Shown: positions 1 to 8,337 of the stretch, piece after piece
Position numbering within the stretch: the first letter of the stretch is position 1
How the letters are laid out: every line of letters begins with the position of its first letter
Assembly (NCBI RefSeq): GCF_004366075.1
Contig: NZ_SODU01000001.1
Span: 2,501,134 to 2,565,133, forward strand
DNA length: 64,000 nucleotides
Direction of reading: 5' to 3'
DNA from: Kribbella pratensis
GTDB taxonomy: Bacteria > Actinomycetota > Actinomycetes > Propionibacteriales > Kribbellaceae
Notes under the pieces: generated by a model
Seen by the model: only the letters and a program-made list of their open reading frames with translations
The model's database searches: none
Told to the model about the DNA's origin: nothing
Translations under genes and position numbers: made by a program

Positions 1-72
1 AACACTACTTTGAGCCCCCACCAACCACTTCGGGCCGCGCAGAACGGTTGATGGGTGCCCAAGGTGGGGTGT

Positions 73-363
73 TCAGGGAGAGACGCGGGTACGGCGGTCG
101 CGGACTGCGGCGACGGTGAGGGCGGTGACGACGAGGGCGACTCCGCCGGCGCCGAAGCCGGTGACCAGGATGCCGCGGCTGCTCAGCCGGGCGTCGCACT
201 GCATCGGCGTGATCCCCTTGTCGGGCTGGAAGACCGAGCCGCAGCCGTCCCCGCCGGCATGGACCGGCCGGACGGCGAGCACCACCCCGACGATCAGCAG
301 GACTGCACCCACCGCGCCGAGGACCTTGCTCAGCACCGGCCGTCCGCTCGGGTCTGGGGGCAT
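73..363 (-). CDS. Two-Cys membrane microprotein (96 aa)
   Basis: I do not recognise a named family. Two hydrophobic segments (about residues 10-31 and 64-87) flank a short polar loop carrying Cys41 and Cys56, in the pattern CGSxFxP then GITPMxCD, followed by a basic C-terminus. This predicts an inner-membrane hairpin with a loop that could form a disulfide outside the cell. The same arrangement, with the same 15-residue Cys spacing, recurs in the gene at 14590-14892, so the two are paralogues. ATG at 363 has no strong ribosome binding site; a GTG at codon 10 is an alternative. A 16-bp palindrome lies 75 bp upstream. The gene stands alone, between the window edge and a dehydrogenase on the same strand. 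Confidence 0.7.
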   Translation of the reverse strand: MPPDPSGRPVLSKVLGAVGAVLLIVGVVLAVRPVHAGGDGCGSVFQPDKGITPMQCDARLSSRGILVTGFGAGGVALVVTALTVAAVRDRRTRVSP

Positions 364-437
364 GCGTCAGCCAGGACCGACCATTGTTGGCGGGTCAGAG
401 CCCACATACGCACCCTCAGCTCCCTGGCAGCTCGGTC

Positions 438-453
438 AGATTTGATCAAATCT
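438..453. promoter_or_regulatory. Perfect 16-bp AT-rich palindrome upstream of the microprotein
   Basis: AGATTTGATCAAATCT is its own reverse complement and is strikingly AT-rich for this genome. It lies 75 bp upstream of the minus-strand start at 363 and in no gene, the usual place for a dimeric repressor or activator site. The cognate regulator is not identifiable. Confidence 0.5.
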
Positions 454-504
454 AACGCAGCTAGCAGTCAGCGCTGAAGTTGGGAACCGCCCGGTGCTGG
501 AATC

Positions 505-580
505 TTCACCCACTTCTAACGCTCCGGTTCACCCCTTCCAACGCCGCCCGGGCCGCATCGGTTCAGCCACTTCTACCGCT
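505..580. repeat. Three degenerate copies of a 19-bp repeat
   Basis: Units starting TTCA and continuing like CCACTTCTAACGCT begin at 505, 528 and 562. The first and last differ at two of 19 positions and the middle one is more degenerate. They fill the gap just downstream of the dehydrogenase stop codon. The rest of 364-596 holds only the palindrome at 438-453 and no gene I can support. Confidence 0.4.
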
Positions 581-596
581 GCTCGGGCGGTATCGG

Positions 597-1601
597 TCAG
601 TTGTCGAGGACCGCGACGAGGGACCCGCTCGCGCGGCCGTGCGCGACGTCGGAGAGCGCGCGGTCGACCGCGTCGAACGGGACGATCGTCGTGTGCGCGG
701 CAACCGGAAGCCGGGCGACCAGGCGGAACAACTCCTCACCGTCGCGGCGGGTGTTGGAGGTGACGCTGCGGAGATCGCGCTCGTGGAAGAGGTGCCGTTC
801 GTAGTTCTGCACCGGTACGTCGGACAGGTAGATACCCGCGACCGCCACAGTTCCACCGGGCTTGAGCGATTCGAGCGCGGCCAGGACCACGTCGCCGGCC
901 GGAGCGAACACGATCGCCGAGTCCAGCGGCACCGGCGGCCGCTCCCCGACGAACGCAGCACCCAACTCACGGGCGAGGGCCTGGTTTCGCTCGCCACGAG
1001 TCACCACGAACAGTTCGGCGCCCTGAGCCAGAGCAAGCTGCGCGGTGAGGTGGGCGCTCGACCCGAAGCCGTAGATACCGAGCCGGCCACCGGGCGGCAG
1101 GTTCGCGCGGAGCAGGGAGCGGTAGCCGATGATCCCGGCACACAGCCACGGCGCGAGCTCCGCCGCCGGACGATCCGCCGGCAACGCGTAGGCGTAGTCC
1201 TCCGGCACCACGGCGTACTCCGCGAATCCGCCGTCGGCGTCCCAGCCCGTGTACGTCGAGCGCGGGCAGAGGTTCTCCGATCCTTGCCGGCAGAAGTCGC
1301 ACACGCCGCAGGTGCCGCGCAGCCAAGCGATCCCGACACGGTCCCCGATCGCGAACCGCCCGGCCGCCGTACCGCGATCGACCACCTGCCCAACGGCCTG
1401 GTGCCCCGGGACGACCCCCGGGCGCTTCGGTGCCAGGTCACCCTCGGTCAGATGCAGGTCGGTCCGGCAGACCCCGCACGCCGCAACCTGCACGAGTACT
1501 TCGCCGGCGCCGGGTTCTGGCACGGTACGACGTACGCGCTGCAGCGGACCCCTGTCGACGGGTCCTGGTTGACCGACTGCCCACGCCTGCATCTGCTCCA
1601 T
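597..1601 (-). CDS. Zinc-dependent alcohol dehydrogenase family protein
   Basis: A 334-residue medium-chain dehydrogenase/reductase. The catalytic zinc ligands appear as Cys42 in CGVCRTD and His67 in the GHQ element. The structural zinc site is complete (Cys98, 101, 104, 112). A Rossmann motif [10 protein letters not shown] follows near residue 190. Such enzymes oxidise primary or secondary alcohols or reduce aldehydes with NAD(P). The ATG at 1601 lies 8 bp after the stop codon of the ABC permease, so it is probably the last gene of that transport operon; a longer upstream reading frame would run back into the permease and lacks family similarity. The substrate cannot be told from sequence. 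Confidence 0.85.
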   Translation of the reverse strand: MEQMQAWAVGQPGPVDRGPLQRVRRTVPEPGAGEVLVQVAACGVCRTDLHLTEGDLAPKRPGVVPGHQAVGQVVDRGTAAGRFAIGDRVGIAWLRGTCGVCDFCRQGSENLCPRSTYTGWDADGGFAEYAVVPEDYAYALPADRPAAELAPWLCAGIIGYRSLLRANLPPGGRLGIYGFGSSAHLTAQLALAQGAELFVVTRGERNQALARELGAAFVGERPPVPLDSAIVFAPAGDVVLAALESLKPGGTVAVAGIYLSDVPVQNYERHLFHERDLRSVTSNTRRDGEELFRLVARLPVAAHTTIVPFDAVDRALSDVAHGRASGSLVAVLDN

Positions 1602-1608
1602 GGCTCCA

Positions 1609-2469
1609 TCATGCGACTCGTTGGAGAGCGCGTTCGCGACGCTCGGCAACCTTGGAGCCGGACTCCCGGCGAGCCATTCGCCGCAGTACGACGGGTGCGA
1701 GCAGCAATCCGGCGACGGCCCACACACCGAGGACTGCTGCCGTCTCCAGGTGGCGCCAGGACTCGCCGACCTCGACCACGACCGCTTCGCCGGGGAGAAG
1801 CGCGGACCGCATGCCGAGGCCCATCCAATAGACAGGCGTGAGCTGGCCGATCCACTCGAGCCATCCGGGCAACGCGGTGATCGGGTAGAAGATGCCGGAG
1901 ACCGCGATCAGCGCGAGCATCGGCAACTGGATCAGGCCTTGGGAACGCGCGGTGGTGAAGACCGAGCCGAGGATCGCGCCGATCGGCAACGTCGCGACCA
2001 GGCCGAGCAGCAGCACCCAGACCAGCGTGAACCAGTGCGCGGATCCGAGCGCGAGTCCTTCGACGAGAAACAGCCCCGGGATCAGGAGAATCGCGAGATC
2101 TGCCAGCAGCCCACCCGCGACCGACACGACTTTGCCGATGAGGTAGCTGACCATGCCGTTCGGCATCGCCTTGGCGCGCAGCAGCGTGCCGTCCTCGCGA
2201 TCGGCGGTGAGCTGCTGGCTCATGCTGACCATGCCCATCGCGGCGTTCATCCCGAGAATGCTCGGCAGGGCGAGTGCGCCGAGCAGGAGGCCGGTGGAGC
2301 CGAAGTCGCGATGCCGGAGGAAGAAGAGCGCAGCCAGCATCAGCACGGGCCAGAGGAAGTGGCTGAAGAGTTCGGGACCGTTGGTGAAGGACTGCCGCAA
2401 CTCGATCAGCCCACGCCGCCAGCCGGTCTTCACGCTCGCCGCCGACTCCATGCCTGCTCCCGTTCTCAT
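1609..2469 (-). CDS. ABC-2 type transporter permease
   Basis: A 286-residue integral membrane protein with about six hydrophobic segments, of the ABC-2 family found in daunorubicin-type exporters. The cytoplasmic N-terminus ([20 protein letters not shown]) and the central segment [15 protein letters not shown] are typical. The ATG at 2469 overlaps the TGA of the ATPase gene by four bases (ATGA), implying translational coupling. Together the two proteins should form a half-size exporter for a lipophilic compound or lipid. The cargo is unknown. Confidence 0.88.
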   Translation of the reverse strand: MRTGAGMESAASVKTGWRRGLIELRQSFTNGPELFSHFLWPVLMLAALFFLRHRDFGSTGLLLGALALPSILGMNAAMGMVSMSQQLTADREDGTLLRAKAMPNGMVSYLIGKVVSVAGGLLADLAILLIPGLFLVEGLALGSAHWFTLVWVLLLGLVATLPIGAILGSVFTTARSQGLIQLPMLALIAVSGIFYPITALPGWLEWIGQLTPVYWMGLGMRSALLPGEAVVVEVGESWRHLETAAVLGVWAVAGLLLAPVVLRRMARRESGSKVAERRERALQRVA

Positions 2470-3332
2470 GCCGGCTCTCGTTCTGATACTTGGTCCCGGA
2501 CCAGGGTGAGGTAGGTGTCTTCGAGCGACGCCCGGCGTACCTCGAGTTCGCGGACCGCGTCGCCGTACGTCGCGAAGAGCTCGCGGACGAACGCTGTGGA
2601 GTCCGCGGTCGCCTTCCGGAACGGTTGCCCGTCGACGGACCAGCGCACCTCGTCCTCCCCCGCGATCAGCTCGGTGAGCTGCGCCGTACTGCCGGCGGCG
2701 ATGATGCGGCCCGCGGCGAGGACGAGGATGCGATGCGCGAGCTTGCTCGCCTCGTCGAGGTCGTGGGTGGTCAGCAGGATCGTCGTACCCTGCTCGGCCG
2801 CGAGCCCGCGCACCAGCTCGTGGAACTCCGACCGCGCCTCGGGATCGAACCCGGTCGTGGGCTCGTCCAGGAACAGTACGTCGGGGCGGCCAACGATCCC
2901 GATCGCGACATCGAGCCGCCGGCGCTGGCCACCGGAGAGGGTCTTGATCTTCTGCCCGGCACACGGAGTGAGGCCGACGGCGTCGAGAAGCTCGCCGGCC
3001 GGCCAGGCGCGTCGGTACGGCGTGTAGTACGAGCCCAGGTGATGGAGGAGCTCTCCGACGCGCCAGTTGCCATGGTCGCGCCAGGACTGCAGCACGATGC
3101 CGATCCGCGACCGCCAACGCTCGTCACCCGCGGCCGGGTCCACCCCGAGCACCTCGACGTGGCCGGCCGACCGGAGCCGGAAGCCTTCGAGGATCTCGAT
3201 CGTCGTACTCTTCCCGGCGCCGTTCGGACCTAGCAGTGCTAGCACTTCGCCGGGGCGCGCGTCGAACGTCACGTCATGCAGGACCTCGCGATCGCCGTAC
3301 CGCATCCGCAGGCCGTCCACTGTCAGAACCAT
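2466..3332 (-). CDS. ABC transporter ATP-binding protein (DrrA-like)
   Basis: A 288-residue nucleotide-binding subunit. Walker A is GPNGAGKST (residues 35-43), the signature is LSGGQRRRLDVA, and Walker B with the catalytic Glu is LFLDEPTTGFDP. The switch His follows in LLTTHD. The C-terminal tail after about residue 210 is typical of CcmA/DrrA-type ATPases. It is the first gene of a minus-strand operon (ATPase, permease, dehydrogenase) and is transcribed away from the IS30-HTH/winged-helix regulator at 3494, which is the obvious candidate controller. Its coding sequence contains one of the CTAGCAGTGCTAG motifs (3230-3242). Confidence 0.92.
   Translation of the reverse strand: MVLTVDGLRMRYGDREVLHDVTFDARPGEVLALLGPNGAGKSTTIEILEGFRLRSAGHVEVLGVDPAAGDERWRSRIGIVLQSWRDHGNWRVGELLHHLGSYYTPYRRAWPAGELLDAVGLTPCAGQKIKTLSGGQRRRLDVAIGIVGRPDVLFLDEPTTGFDPEARSEFHELVRGLAAEQGTTILLTTHDLDEASKLAHRILVLAAGRIIAAGSTAQLTELIAGEDEVRWSVDGQPFRKATADSTAFVRELFATYGDAVRELEVRRASLEDTYLTLVRDQVSEREPA
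3230..3242. repeat. CTAGCAGTGCTAG motif, copy in the ABC ATPase gene
   Basis: CTAGCA-G-TGCTAG, a 6-1-6 inverted repeat within coding DNA. Identical copies lie at 4172-4184 and 16721-16733, and a partial one near 3815-3825. CTAG and the Leu codon CTA are otherwise rare here. Confidence 0.5.
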
Positions 3333-3428
3333 GCCGTGGAACCTACGTTGCGTTCATCGAATCGGCAATCGTCAGCCTGGGTCCCGAGCTCGTGAAACCC
3401 CGTAAAACATGGCATTCTGTGCAATGGG

Positions 3429-3446
3429 ATTGCGAGAGAACGCAAT
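3429..3446. promoter_or_regulatory. Inverted repeat in the divergent ABC/regulator promoter
   Basis: ATTGCG, six bases, then CGCAAT forms a perfect 6-6-6 inverted repeat. An overlapping AACG-CAATT-CGTT repeat and two TGCAATG words lie within 40 bp. The cluster sits between the divergent starts at 3332 and 3494, where an autoregulated local repressor would bind. Confidence 0.5.
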
Positions 3447-3493
3447 TCGTTGCAATGACCTGACGGTGAATGCGCGGATGTTGGAGGTCGCCG

Positions 3494-4339
3494 ATGCCCG
3501 GAGGCAGGCTGAGTCACCAGGACCGGCTCGACATCGCGGCCGGCCTGGCGGACGGGCTCGGGTACGCCGAGATCGCGCGGCAACTGGAGCGGCCGACGTC
3601 GACGATCAGCCGGGAGGTCGCACGCAACGGCGGCGCAGGCGGGTACCGCGCCGACCACGCTCACTACGCAACCGCCTCCCGCGCCCGCCGACGCCGCCCC
3701 GCGCCCACGGAGGCGCGTGGAGATTCGCAGGCGATCGAGCCGCGGCGGGCGTACGTCGAGCGGTTCGCCACGATGATGGTCGACGGCGGGCTGCCGCGGA
3801 TGGCCTCGCGGGTGCTAGCACTGCTCTATACGTCCGACTCCCGCACGCTGACGGCTGCCGATCTCGTCCGAGCGCTGCGGGTCAGCCCGGCGTCGATCTC
3901 GAAGGCGATCGGCTATCTCGAGCGGGTCGGGATGGTGCACCGCGAGCCCGACCCAGTACGCCGGCTGCAGCACTATGTGATCGCCGAGGACGTGTGGCTC
4001 AAGGCGTGGGAGGTGAGCGCGCGCACCAACCACAACTGGGCGGCGACCGCAGCCGAGGGCGTCGAGCTCGTCGGGCGCGATACCCCCGCAGGCGAGCGAC
4101 TCACACAGATGGCGGAGTTCTTCGAGCGGCTCAGTGAAGACATGTCCGGCGGCGCGGGCTTCCAGGACTGCCTAGCAGTGCTAGCAGTTCTGTGGGAACC
4201 GGACCGCGCTGCGGAGCTCGCCGCCCGGCTCGGTTGGCCGGTCGAACGCGTCACCGATGCAGCCGACTACGCGATCAAGGCTTCAGCGCAAGAGAGTGCG
4301 GAGGAGGCGCCGCGTCAGGCCGCCGTCCGCGAGGCCTAG
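3494..4339 (+). CDS. Regulator: IS30-type HTH fused to GbsR/MarR-like winged helix
   Basis: A 281-residue predicted DNA-binding protein. Residues 1-65 (GRLSHQDRLDIAAGLADGLG, then EIARQLERPTSTISREVARN) closely resemble the N-terminal HTH_38 of IS30-family transposases, but no transposase catalytic domain follows. Residues about 90-170 form a second winged helix (TAADLVRALRVSPASISKAI, then GYLERVGMV) of the GbsR/MarR type, and a helical C-terminal region follows. It is divergent from the ABC exporter operon and probably controls it. I chose the ATG at 3494 (MPGGRLSH) because the HTH begins there. The 3' end overlaps the convergent flavoprotein gene by 57 bp. Two CTAGCA-type motifs occur inside the gene. 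Confidence 0.8.
   Translation: MPGGRLSHQDRLDIAAGLADGLGYAEIARQLERPTSTISREVARNGGAGGYRADHAHYATASRARRRRPAPTEARGDSQAIEPRRAYVERFATMMVDGGLPRMASRVLALLYTSDSRTLTAADLVRALRVSPASISKAIGYLERVGMVHREPDPVRRLQHYVIAEDVWLKAWEVSARTNHNWAATAAEGVELVGRDTPAGERLTQMAEFFERLSEDMSGGAGFQDCLAVLAVLWEPDRAAELAARLGWPVERVTDAADYAIKASAQESAEEAPRQAAVREA
4172..4184. repeat. CTAGCAGTGCTAG motif, copy in the HTH regulator gene
   Basis: Exact copy of the 13-mer at 3230-3242, inside the 3' part of the IS30-HTH/winged-helix regulator gene. Confidence 0.5.
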
Positions 4340-5407
4340 CTCGACGAGGTCGTCGAACACCTGCTGATCGGCAGCGGCCGCGCGAATGCCGCCATCGAGG
4401 ATCCGGTCCGATCGGCTCAACTGGGCGACGAGCGCGGTGTCGCGAAGATGCCTGGCAAGCAAGCGGGTCGTGCGGCGGCGGTACGGCGTACCGGCGTCCG
4501 AGGTCCCCGCCCGCAGCGCGTCGGCGATCGCCCGGCCCGCCAACAGACCGGTCGCGACCGCGTAGTAGATACCTTCGCCGGTCATCGGGTTGATCAGACC
4601 GGCCGCGTCCCCGGCAAGCAGCACCGGCCCGCTGCGCGGCCGCCACGACCAGCCGGCGAGCGGCAGGTGATGACCCCACCACGACTCCCCGCCTTCGGTT
4701 GCCCCCGGAAGCAGCGCCTCGAGATGGTTCAGCAGCTCGGTCCGCGTCGGGCGGGTGCCGGCCAGCAATTCGCCGTACCCGACATTCGACCACCCGTCGC
4801 CACGGTCGAAGGACCACGCGTACGACGGTTGCCGACCAGGCCCGTACGCGATCACCTGACTCGCCGCGCGTGCAGCCGGAGTGGGCGCGTAGCCACGGAT
4901 CGCCAGCGCGACCGGACCAGGTCTGAGACCGAGTTCCCGCCGTACGACGGAATGCGCACCGTCGGCACCGACCACGAAGCGCGCGTCCAGGTCCTCGTCC
5001 ACGATGACGGATCGGTTCCGGATCTCGAGGCCGCGGACCCGTCGGCGGACGAACTGCGCGCCGGCCGTCCGCGCGGCCTCGACCAGGCGTTGGTCGAAGA
5101 CCGTCCGCGGGACCACCCAGGTCGGCCGGGACATCTGCCGGTCCACGCCGACGTCACCGCGGTTGAGCACGAACCGCCGTACCGGCGTCCAGTCGTCGAG
5201 GATCCCCGTGACGCCGACGCCGGCCAGCAGATCGAGTACGTGCGGTGCGATCCCGTCACCACACGCCTTGTCCCGCGGGAACTCGTGCCGATCGAGCAAC
5301 AACACCGACAGACTCGGATCCGCCGCCAACGCACCAATCGCAGCCGCCGCTCCCGCCGGCCCAGCTCCAACAACAATCACATCCCACACACGCGCCTCCC
5401 CGGCCAC
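4283..5407 (-). CDS. Geranylgeranyl reductase family FAD-dependent oxidoreductase
   Basis: A 374-residue flavoprotein. The N-terminal dinucleotide-binding motif is VVGAGPAGAAAA (residues 12-23). The family motif FPRDKACGDG follows near residue 65, then VGADGAHSVVRR and the C-terminal FAD motif LAGDAAGLINPMTGEGI. Members reduce isoprenoid double bonds (for example menaquinone side chains or archaeal and plant geranylgeranyl groups) or hydroxylate aromatics. The CGDG element favours the reductase branch. It is a single gene convergent with the HTH regulator. No polyprenyl synthase is adjacent; idi lies 28 kb away. Confidence 0.85.
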   Translation of the reverse strand: MAGEARVWDVIVVGAGPAGAAAAIGALAADPSLSVLLLDRHEFPRDKACGDGIAPHVLDLLAGVGVTGILDDWTPVRRFVLNRGDVGVDRQMSRPTWVVPRTVFDQRLVEAARTAGAQFVRRRVRGLEIRNRSVIVDEDLDARFVVGADGAHSVVRRELGLRPGPVALAIRGYAPTPAARAASQVIAYGPGRQPSYAWSFDRGDGWSNVGYGELLAGTRPTRTELLNHLEALLPGATEGGESWWGHHLPLAGWSWRPRSGPVLLAGDAAGLINPMTGEGIYYAVATGLLAGRAIADALRAGTSDAGTPYRRRTTRLLARHLRDTALVAQLSRSDRILDGGIRAAAADQQVFDDLVELGLADGGLTRRLLRTLLR

Positions 5408-5457
5408 AGTCTTGCAGCTCCAGCTAGCGTCCGCGCGGTGCGGTGCTTCGCCCGGGG

Positions 5458-6252
5458 TCAGGTGCCGGGGCGGCGGCCGGGTTTGTTGGGGCGGCGGGTT
5501 GTCGTACGGCGGGGGCGTGGCGTGTGAGGAGTGACCGGGCCCGAGGGAGTGACCGGGCGGGCCTCGTCGAGGTCGACGACCTTCGGGGGTGGTGGGACGA
5601 AGACCGGGATGGTCTCCACCTCATCGACGGCGGGCGGGGCAGGTGGCGGCGGCGCGGCCGGTGGGGCGGGCTTGGCGCGGGCCGCCGACTCCTTGCTCGC
5701 TCGGGGCTGGACCTTCGCGACCGCGGGAGCGGCGAGCGGGTTGCGAGGCGGCCGGCGGTGTGGAAGGCGGGTGCTCAGCTCGATGCCGAGCGCATCGATC
5801 AGTTTGCGGCAGGCAACGATCGAGACGGCGACCGCGAGCACCGTGCAGGCGGCGAACAGTACCGACTGGCCACCGGACGACCAGTTCGACGGATCGGTGC
5901 GGACCATCGCGGCGATCATCGCGACGACGATCGCGTTGGTGATGCCGAGGGCAACGGCCAGGCCGACCGTCCGGAGCAGTACGCCGCGCTCGAGCCCGAC
6001 GTCGTCGGCTGCCGCGACCAGCCCGGCGATCAATCCGGCGAGAACGGGCACTGTATAGACAAGCGCGAGCGTGAGTCCCGGGCTCGCGACGAGATAGAAG
6101 ATGTCGAACACCACCGCGGTGCCGGTCAGCGCGGCGGCGAAGCACACCACCATCGGCGGATACGCGCGCAGTACCGCGACCGCGTCCGCGGGCACGGTCT
6201 TGAACATCCGCAAGGCCAACAGCAACGACTCATCCCCTCGTCCTCCCCCCAT
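5458..6252 (-). CDS. Membrane protein with Pro/Ala-rich basic cytoplasmic tail
   Basis: I do not recognise the family. The first 150 residues contain four hydrophobic segments (about 35-60, 65-90, 95-120, 130-150). Residues 165-264 form a low-complexity Pro/Ala/Arg-rich tail with runs such as PAPPAAPPPPAPP and a very basic end. A membrane anchor with a disordered tail is all I can infer. The ATG at 6252 is uncertain; a strong GGAGG lies inside the coding start, and methionine 16 is another possible start. It is a single gene between a flavoprotein on the same strand and an NTF2-like gene on the other. Confidence 0.6.
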   Translation of the reverse strand: MGGGRGDESLLLALRMFKTVPADAVAVLRAYPPMVVCFAAALTGTAVVFDIFYLVASPGLTLALVYTVPVLAGLIAGLVAAADDVGLERGVLLRTVGLAVALGITNAIVVAMIAAMVRTDPSNWSSGGQSVLFAACTVLAVAVSIVACRKLIDALGIELSTRLPHRRPPRNPLAAPAVAKVQPRASKESAARAKPAPPAAPPPPAPPAVDEVETIPVFVPPPPKVVDLDEARPVTPSGPVTPHTPRPRRTTTRRPNKPGRRPGT

Positions 6253-6414
6253 TGTGCAGTCCCGCCACCACCCTCAGTGAGATGCCCCGGCAGCGAGTCG
6301 CGGATCGCCGAGCCATCTCAATCAAGTCGCCACCGAGGCACGCACGCTCAGCGCGACGCCAGTCGGCTGATTGTGATGGCCTGGCGGTCCACGTGGGCGT
6401 CGTAAGGTCGGTCC

Positions 6415-6774
6415 GTGGACGACGAGGTACGGGTTGCGGTCGAGGCGGAGTTGCGGTTGTTGCTACCGGAGGTGCGAGGGTCGGCCGAGGTCGACGTACT
6501 GCTGGATCCGGAGTTCGTCGAGGTCGGCGCATCCGGCCGGCTGTGGGACCGGGCGGCGATCGTTGCCGCGTTGGCGTCCGGGGAGATCACCGACGCGGAC
6601 CCGATCGAGGCGACCGAGGTCGCCGGCGTTCGGCTGGCCGACGACCTCGTACATGTCACCTACGTGTCCCGACGTACAGGCGGTACGCCGGTCCGCCGCA
6701 GTTCGATCTGGCGACGGACCGACGGCACCTGGCGCCTGTACTACCACCAGGGCACTCCTACAGCTGACGACTAG
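6415..6774 (+). CDS. DUF4440/NTF2-like (SnoaL fold) protein
   Basis: A 119-residue protein of the cone-shaped alpha+beta NTF2-like superfamily. The N-terminal helix (VRVAVEAELRLLLPEVRG), the DPEFVEVGASGRLWDRAAIV segment and the C-terminal strands (SSIWRRTDGTWRLYYHQGTP) match DUF4440 proteins well. Members are small dimeric proteins with a pocket that binds or isomerises small molecules; the ligand is unknown. GTG start at 6415 with AAGG upstream. Its TAG stop overlaps the stop codon of the convergent sigma-factor gene within the tetranucleotide CTAG. Confidence 0.8.
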   Translation: MDDEVRVAVEAELRLLLPEVRGSAEVDVLLDPEFVEVGASGRLWDRAAIVAALASGEITDADPIEATEVAGVRLADDLVHVTYVSRRTGGTPVRRSSIWRRTDGTWRLYYHQGTPTADD

Positions 6775-7592
6775 GCCGCTGTCTGGACCGGGGCCAGCTT
6801 TTCGCGGAGGTCGGTGAGGATCCGGCGGAGGACCCGCGAGACCTGCATCTGGCTGACGCCGATGTCCTCGCCGATCTCCGACTGGGTCCAGCCTTCGACG
6901 AAGCGCAGTTGCAGGATGCGGCGGTCCCGGTCGCCGAGGTCGGCCAGTACCGGCTCCAGCATCTCGACCGTCTCCAGCTGATCGATGCTCGCATCGTCGT
7001 CATCGGCAACGACATCCGCGAGCGTGAGCTCCGCGTCGGCCTCGGCGGGCCGGTCGAGCGACAGCACGTTGAAGCAGCCGCGCGCAGCGAGCGCCTGCTC
7101 GACCTCGGTCACCTCGACCTCGAGGTGGTCGGCCAGTTCGGCCGGTGTCGGTTCGCGGTTCAGCTGCTGCTCCAGCTCCGGCAGCTTGCTCGCGATCGTG
7201 CCCTGCATCTCTTGGAGCCGGCGCGGGATCCGGACCGTCCAGGCGCAGTCGCGGAAGTACCGCTTCACCTCGCCGCGGATGGTCGGGATCGCGAACCCGA
7301 TGAACGGGGTGTCCGCCTCCAGCCGGTAGTGATGGGCTGCTTTCACCAGCCCTAGATAAGCGACCTGCTCCAAGTCGTCGGCCTCGGCGCCCCGCCCGCG
7401 GAAGCGGCGCGCGATGCCCTTGGCCATTTCCAGGTTGAGTTCGACGACCTGTTCGAGAAGTTCTTGCCGCTCGTCTTCGGAGGTGCTCGCGGCCCGGCGT
7501 TCCATCAGTTCCCGGGTGGCTGCTTCACGGGCGGCCCGATCGGTCGGGGCGCCGCTGCGGGTGGAATCCCGCTCGATGGTGCTCGTAACCAT
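6771..7592 (-). CDS. RNA polymerase sigma factor, SigB/SigF/SigG subfamily
   Basis: A 273-residue group 3 sigma-70 factor. Region 2 includes LEQVAYLGLVKAAHHYRLE and the DNA-melting segment IPTIRGEVKRYFRDCAWTVR (about residues 73-120). Region 3 starts IPRRLQEMQ, and region 4 has the helix-turn-helix WTQSEIGEDIGVSQMQVSR near the C-terminus. In Streptomyces and relatives these factors control stress, osmotic and developmental genes and are usually held by anti-sigma factors; none is adjacent here. The gene is divergent from a DUF397 gene of a WhiJ-like locus, which suggests a developmental or stress role. I found no convincing SigB-type promoter upstream. Confidence 0.93.
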   Translation of the reverse strand: MVTSTIERDSTRSGAPTDRAAREAATRELMERRAASTSEDERQELLEQVVELNLEMAKGIARRFRGRGAEADDLEQVAYLGLVKAAHHYRLEADTPFIGFAIPTIRGEVKRYFRDCAWTVRIPRRLQEMQGTIASKLPELEQQLNREPTPAELADHLEVEVTEVEQALAARGCFNVLSLDRPAEADAELTLADVVADDDDASIDQLETVEMLEPVLADLGDRDRRILQLRFVEGWTQSEIGEDIGVSQMQVSRVLRRILTDLREKLAPVQTAA

Positions 7593-7822
7593 TGGTATGA
7601 CCTCGCGACTGTCTCGTCACGGCGTGGCACTTCGCTGAACCACGGTCATGCCTACAAGAGGAGTCGTACCCCACATTCTCGGAACTCATGCATGCCGATG
7701 CTGAAGCCGTCGAAACGGTCACCGATCGCGACCGAAATCGATGAGCCAACGCTCGTTTGACCACGTAAAGATCACAGGACGTAAGGAAGCGGACACACGA
7801 GCCAAAAGTGTGTACGATGCAG

Positions 7823-7846
7823 ATGCAAGCCCAAATGCACGTGCAT
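7823..7846. promoter_or_regulatory. Bipartite operator-like site A (ATGCAAGC + ATGCACGTGCAT)
   Basis: The 12-bp perfect palindrome ATGCACGTGCAT (7835-7846) is preceded four bases earlier by ATGCAAGC (7823-7830). The palindrome ends 29 bp before the DUF397 start codon at 7876. The same two words with a five-base gap recur at 8892-8916. This makes a shared binding site for a local regulator, probably the XRE protein at 9194, likely. Confidence 0.6.
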
Positions 7847-7875
7847 ATGCCAAGGACGTACGGAAGGTGCAGCTG

Positions 7876-8109
7876 ATGACTGCGATCTACAACGGCATGC
7901 CCGGCGACTCGAACAGCGAGCTGATCTGGCGCAAGAGCCAGCGCAGCGGCCCTCAAGGCAACTGCGTCGAGGTAGCGAAGCTTCCGGACGGCGGTGTGGC
8001 GGTGCGCAACTCGCGCTTCACCGACGGTCCGGCATTGGTGTTCACGAAGGCAGAGATCGAGGCATTCCTCGGTGGCGTTCAGGACGGCGAGTTCGGCTAC
8101 CTGATCTGA
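7876..8109 (+). CDS. DUF397 domain protein (WhiJ-locus partner)
   Basis: A 77-residue protein with the DUF397 core: LIWRKSQRSGPQGNCVEVA, then LPDGGVAVRNSRFTDGP and the C-terminal TKAEIEAFLGGV. In streptomycetes DUF397 proteins pair with XRE/DUF5753 regulators such as WhiJ and modulate development or antibiotic production. BldB belongs to the same wider family. I chose the ATG at 7876 because GGAAGG lies about eight bases upstream and the family begins here; the in-frame upstream extension covers the operator site. A strong terminator follows at 8144. Confidence 0.87.
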   Translation: MTAIYNGMPGDSNSELIWRKSQRSGPQGNCVEVAKLPDGGVAVRNSRFTDGPALVFTKAEIEAFLGGVQDGEFGYLI

Positions 8110-8143
8110 GCAAGAACCAGTAACACAGGGCAACTCAGAAGCG

Positions 8144-8179
8144 AGGGCCCCTTCGCCAGGCGAGTGACGAAGGGGCCCT
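8144..8179 (+). terminator. Terminator after the DUF397 gene
   Basis: AGGGCCCCTTCG (8144-8155) pairs perfectly with CGAAGGGGCCCT (8168-8179), with a 12-base loop and TTTCC after the stem. It begins 35 bp after the DUF397 stop codon and could work in both directions. Confidence 0.75.
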
Positions 8180-8277
8180 TTCCTGTGCCCTGAGAACATC
8201 GGTACGACGACCCGGCGGACGACATCGAACGACGGCCGGCCGACGCCGTACCGCGCGATCACTCGACGTACGAAAAG

Positions 8278-8315
8278 CGCCAGGACCGACCCTCCGAAGA
8301 GAGTCGGCCCTGGCG
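8278..8315 (-). terminator. Terminator of the small-gene pair
   Basis: CGCCAGG (8278-8284) and CCTGGCG (8309-8315) enclose further pairing of CCGAC with GTCGG. Read on the minus strand the stem ends in CTTTTC, a short U-tract. It begins 23 bp past the stop codon at 8338. Confidence 0.7.
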
Positions 8316-8337
8316 TTGCCCGAGGGGCGGGTTCGGT

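Noticed and set aside
3494-3700. An IS30 transposase fragment
   Set aside because: Although the HTH resembles IS30, it is in frame with an intact winged-helix domain and the gene is complete and divergent from a transporter, so it is a regulator and not debris.
7593-7740. SigB/SigF-type promoter (GTTT-N15-GGGTAT) upstream of the sigma factor
   Set aside because: GGGGTAC and GTTTC words exist but not at the right spacing.
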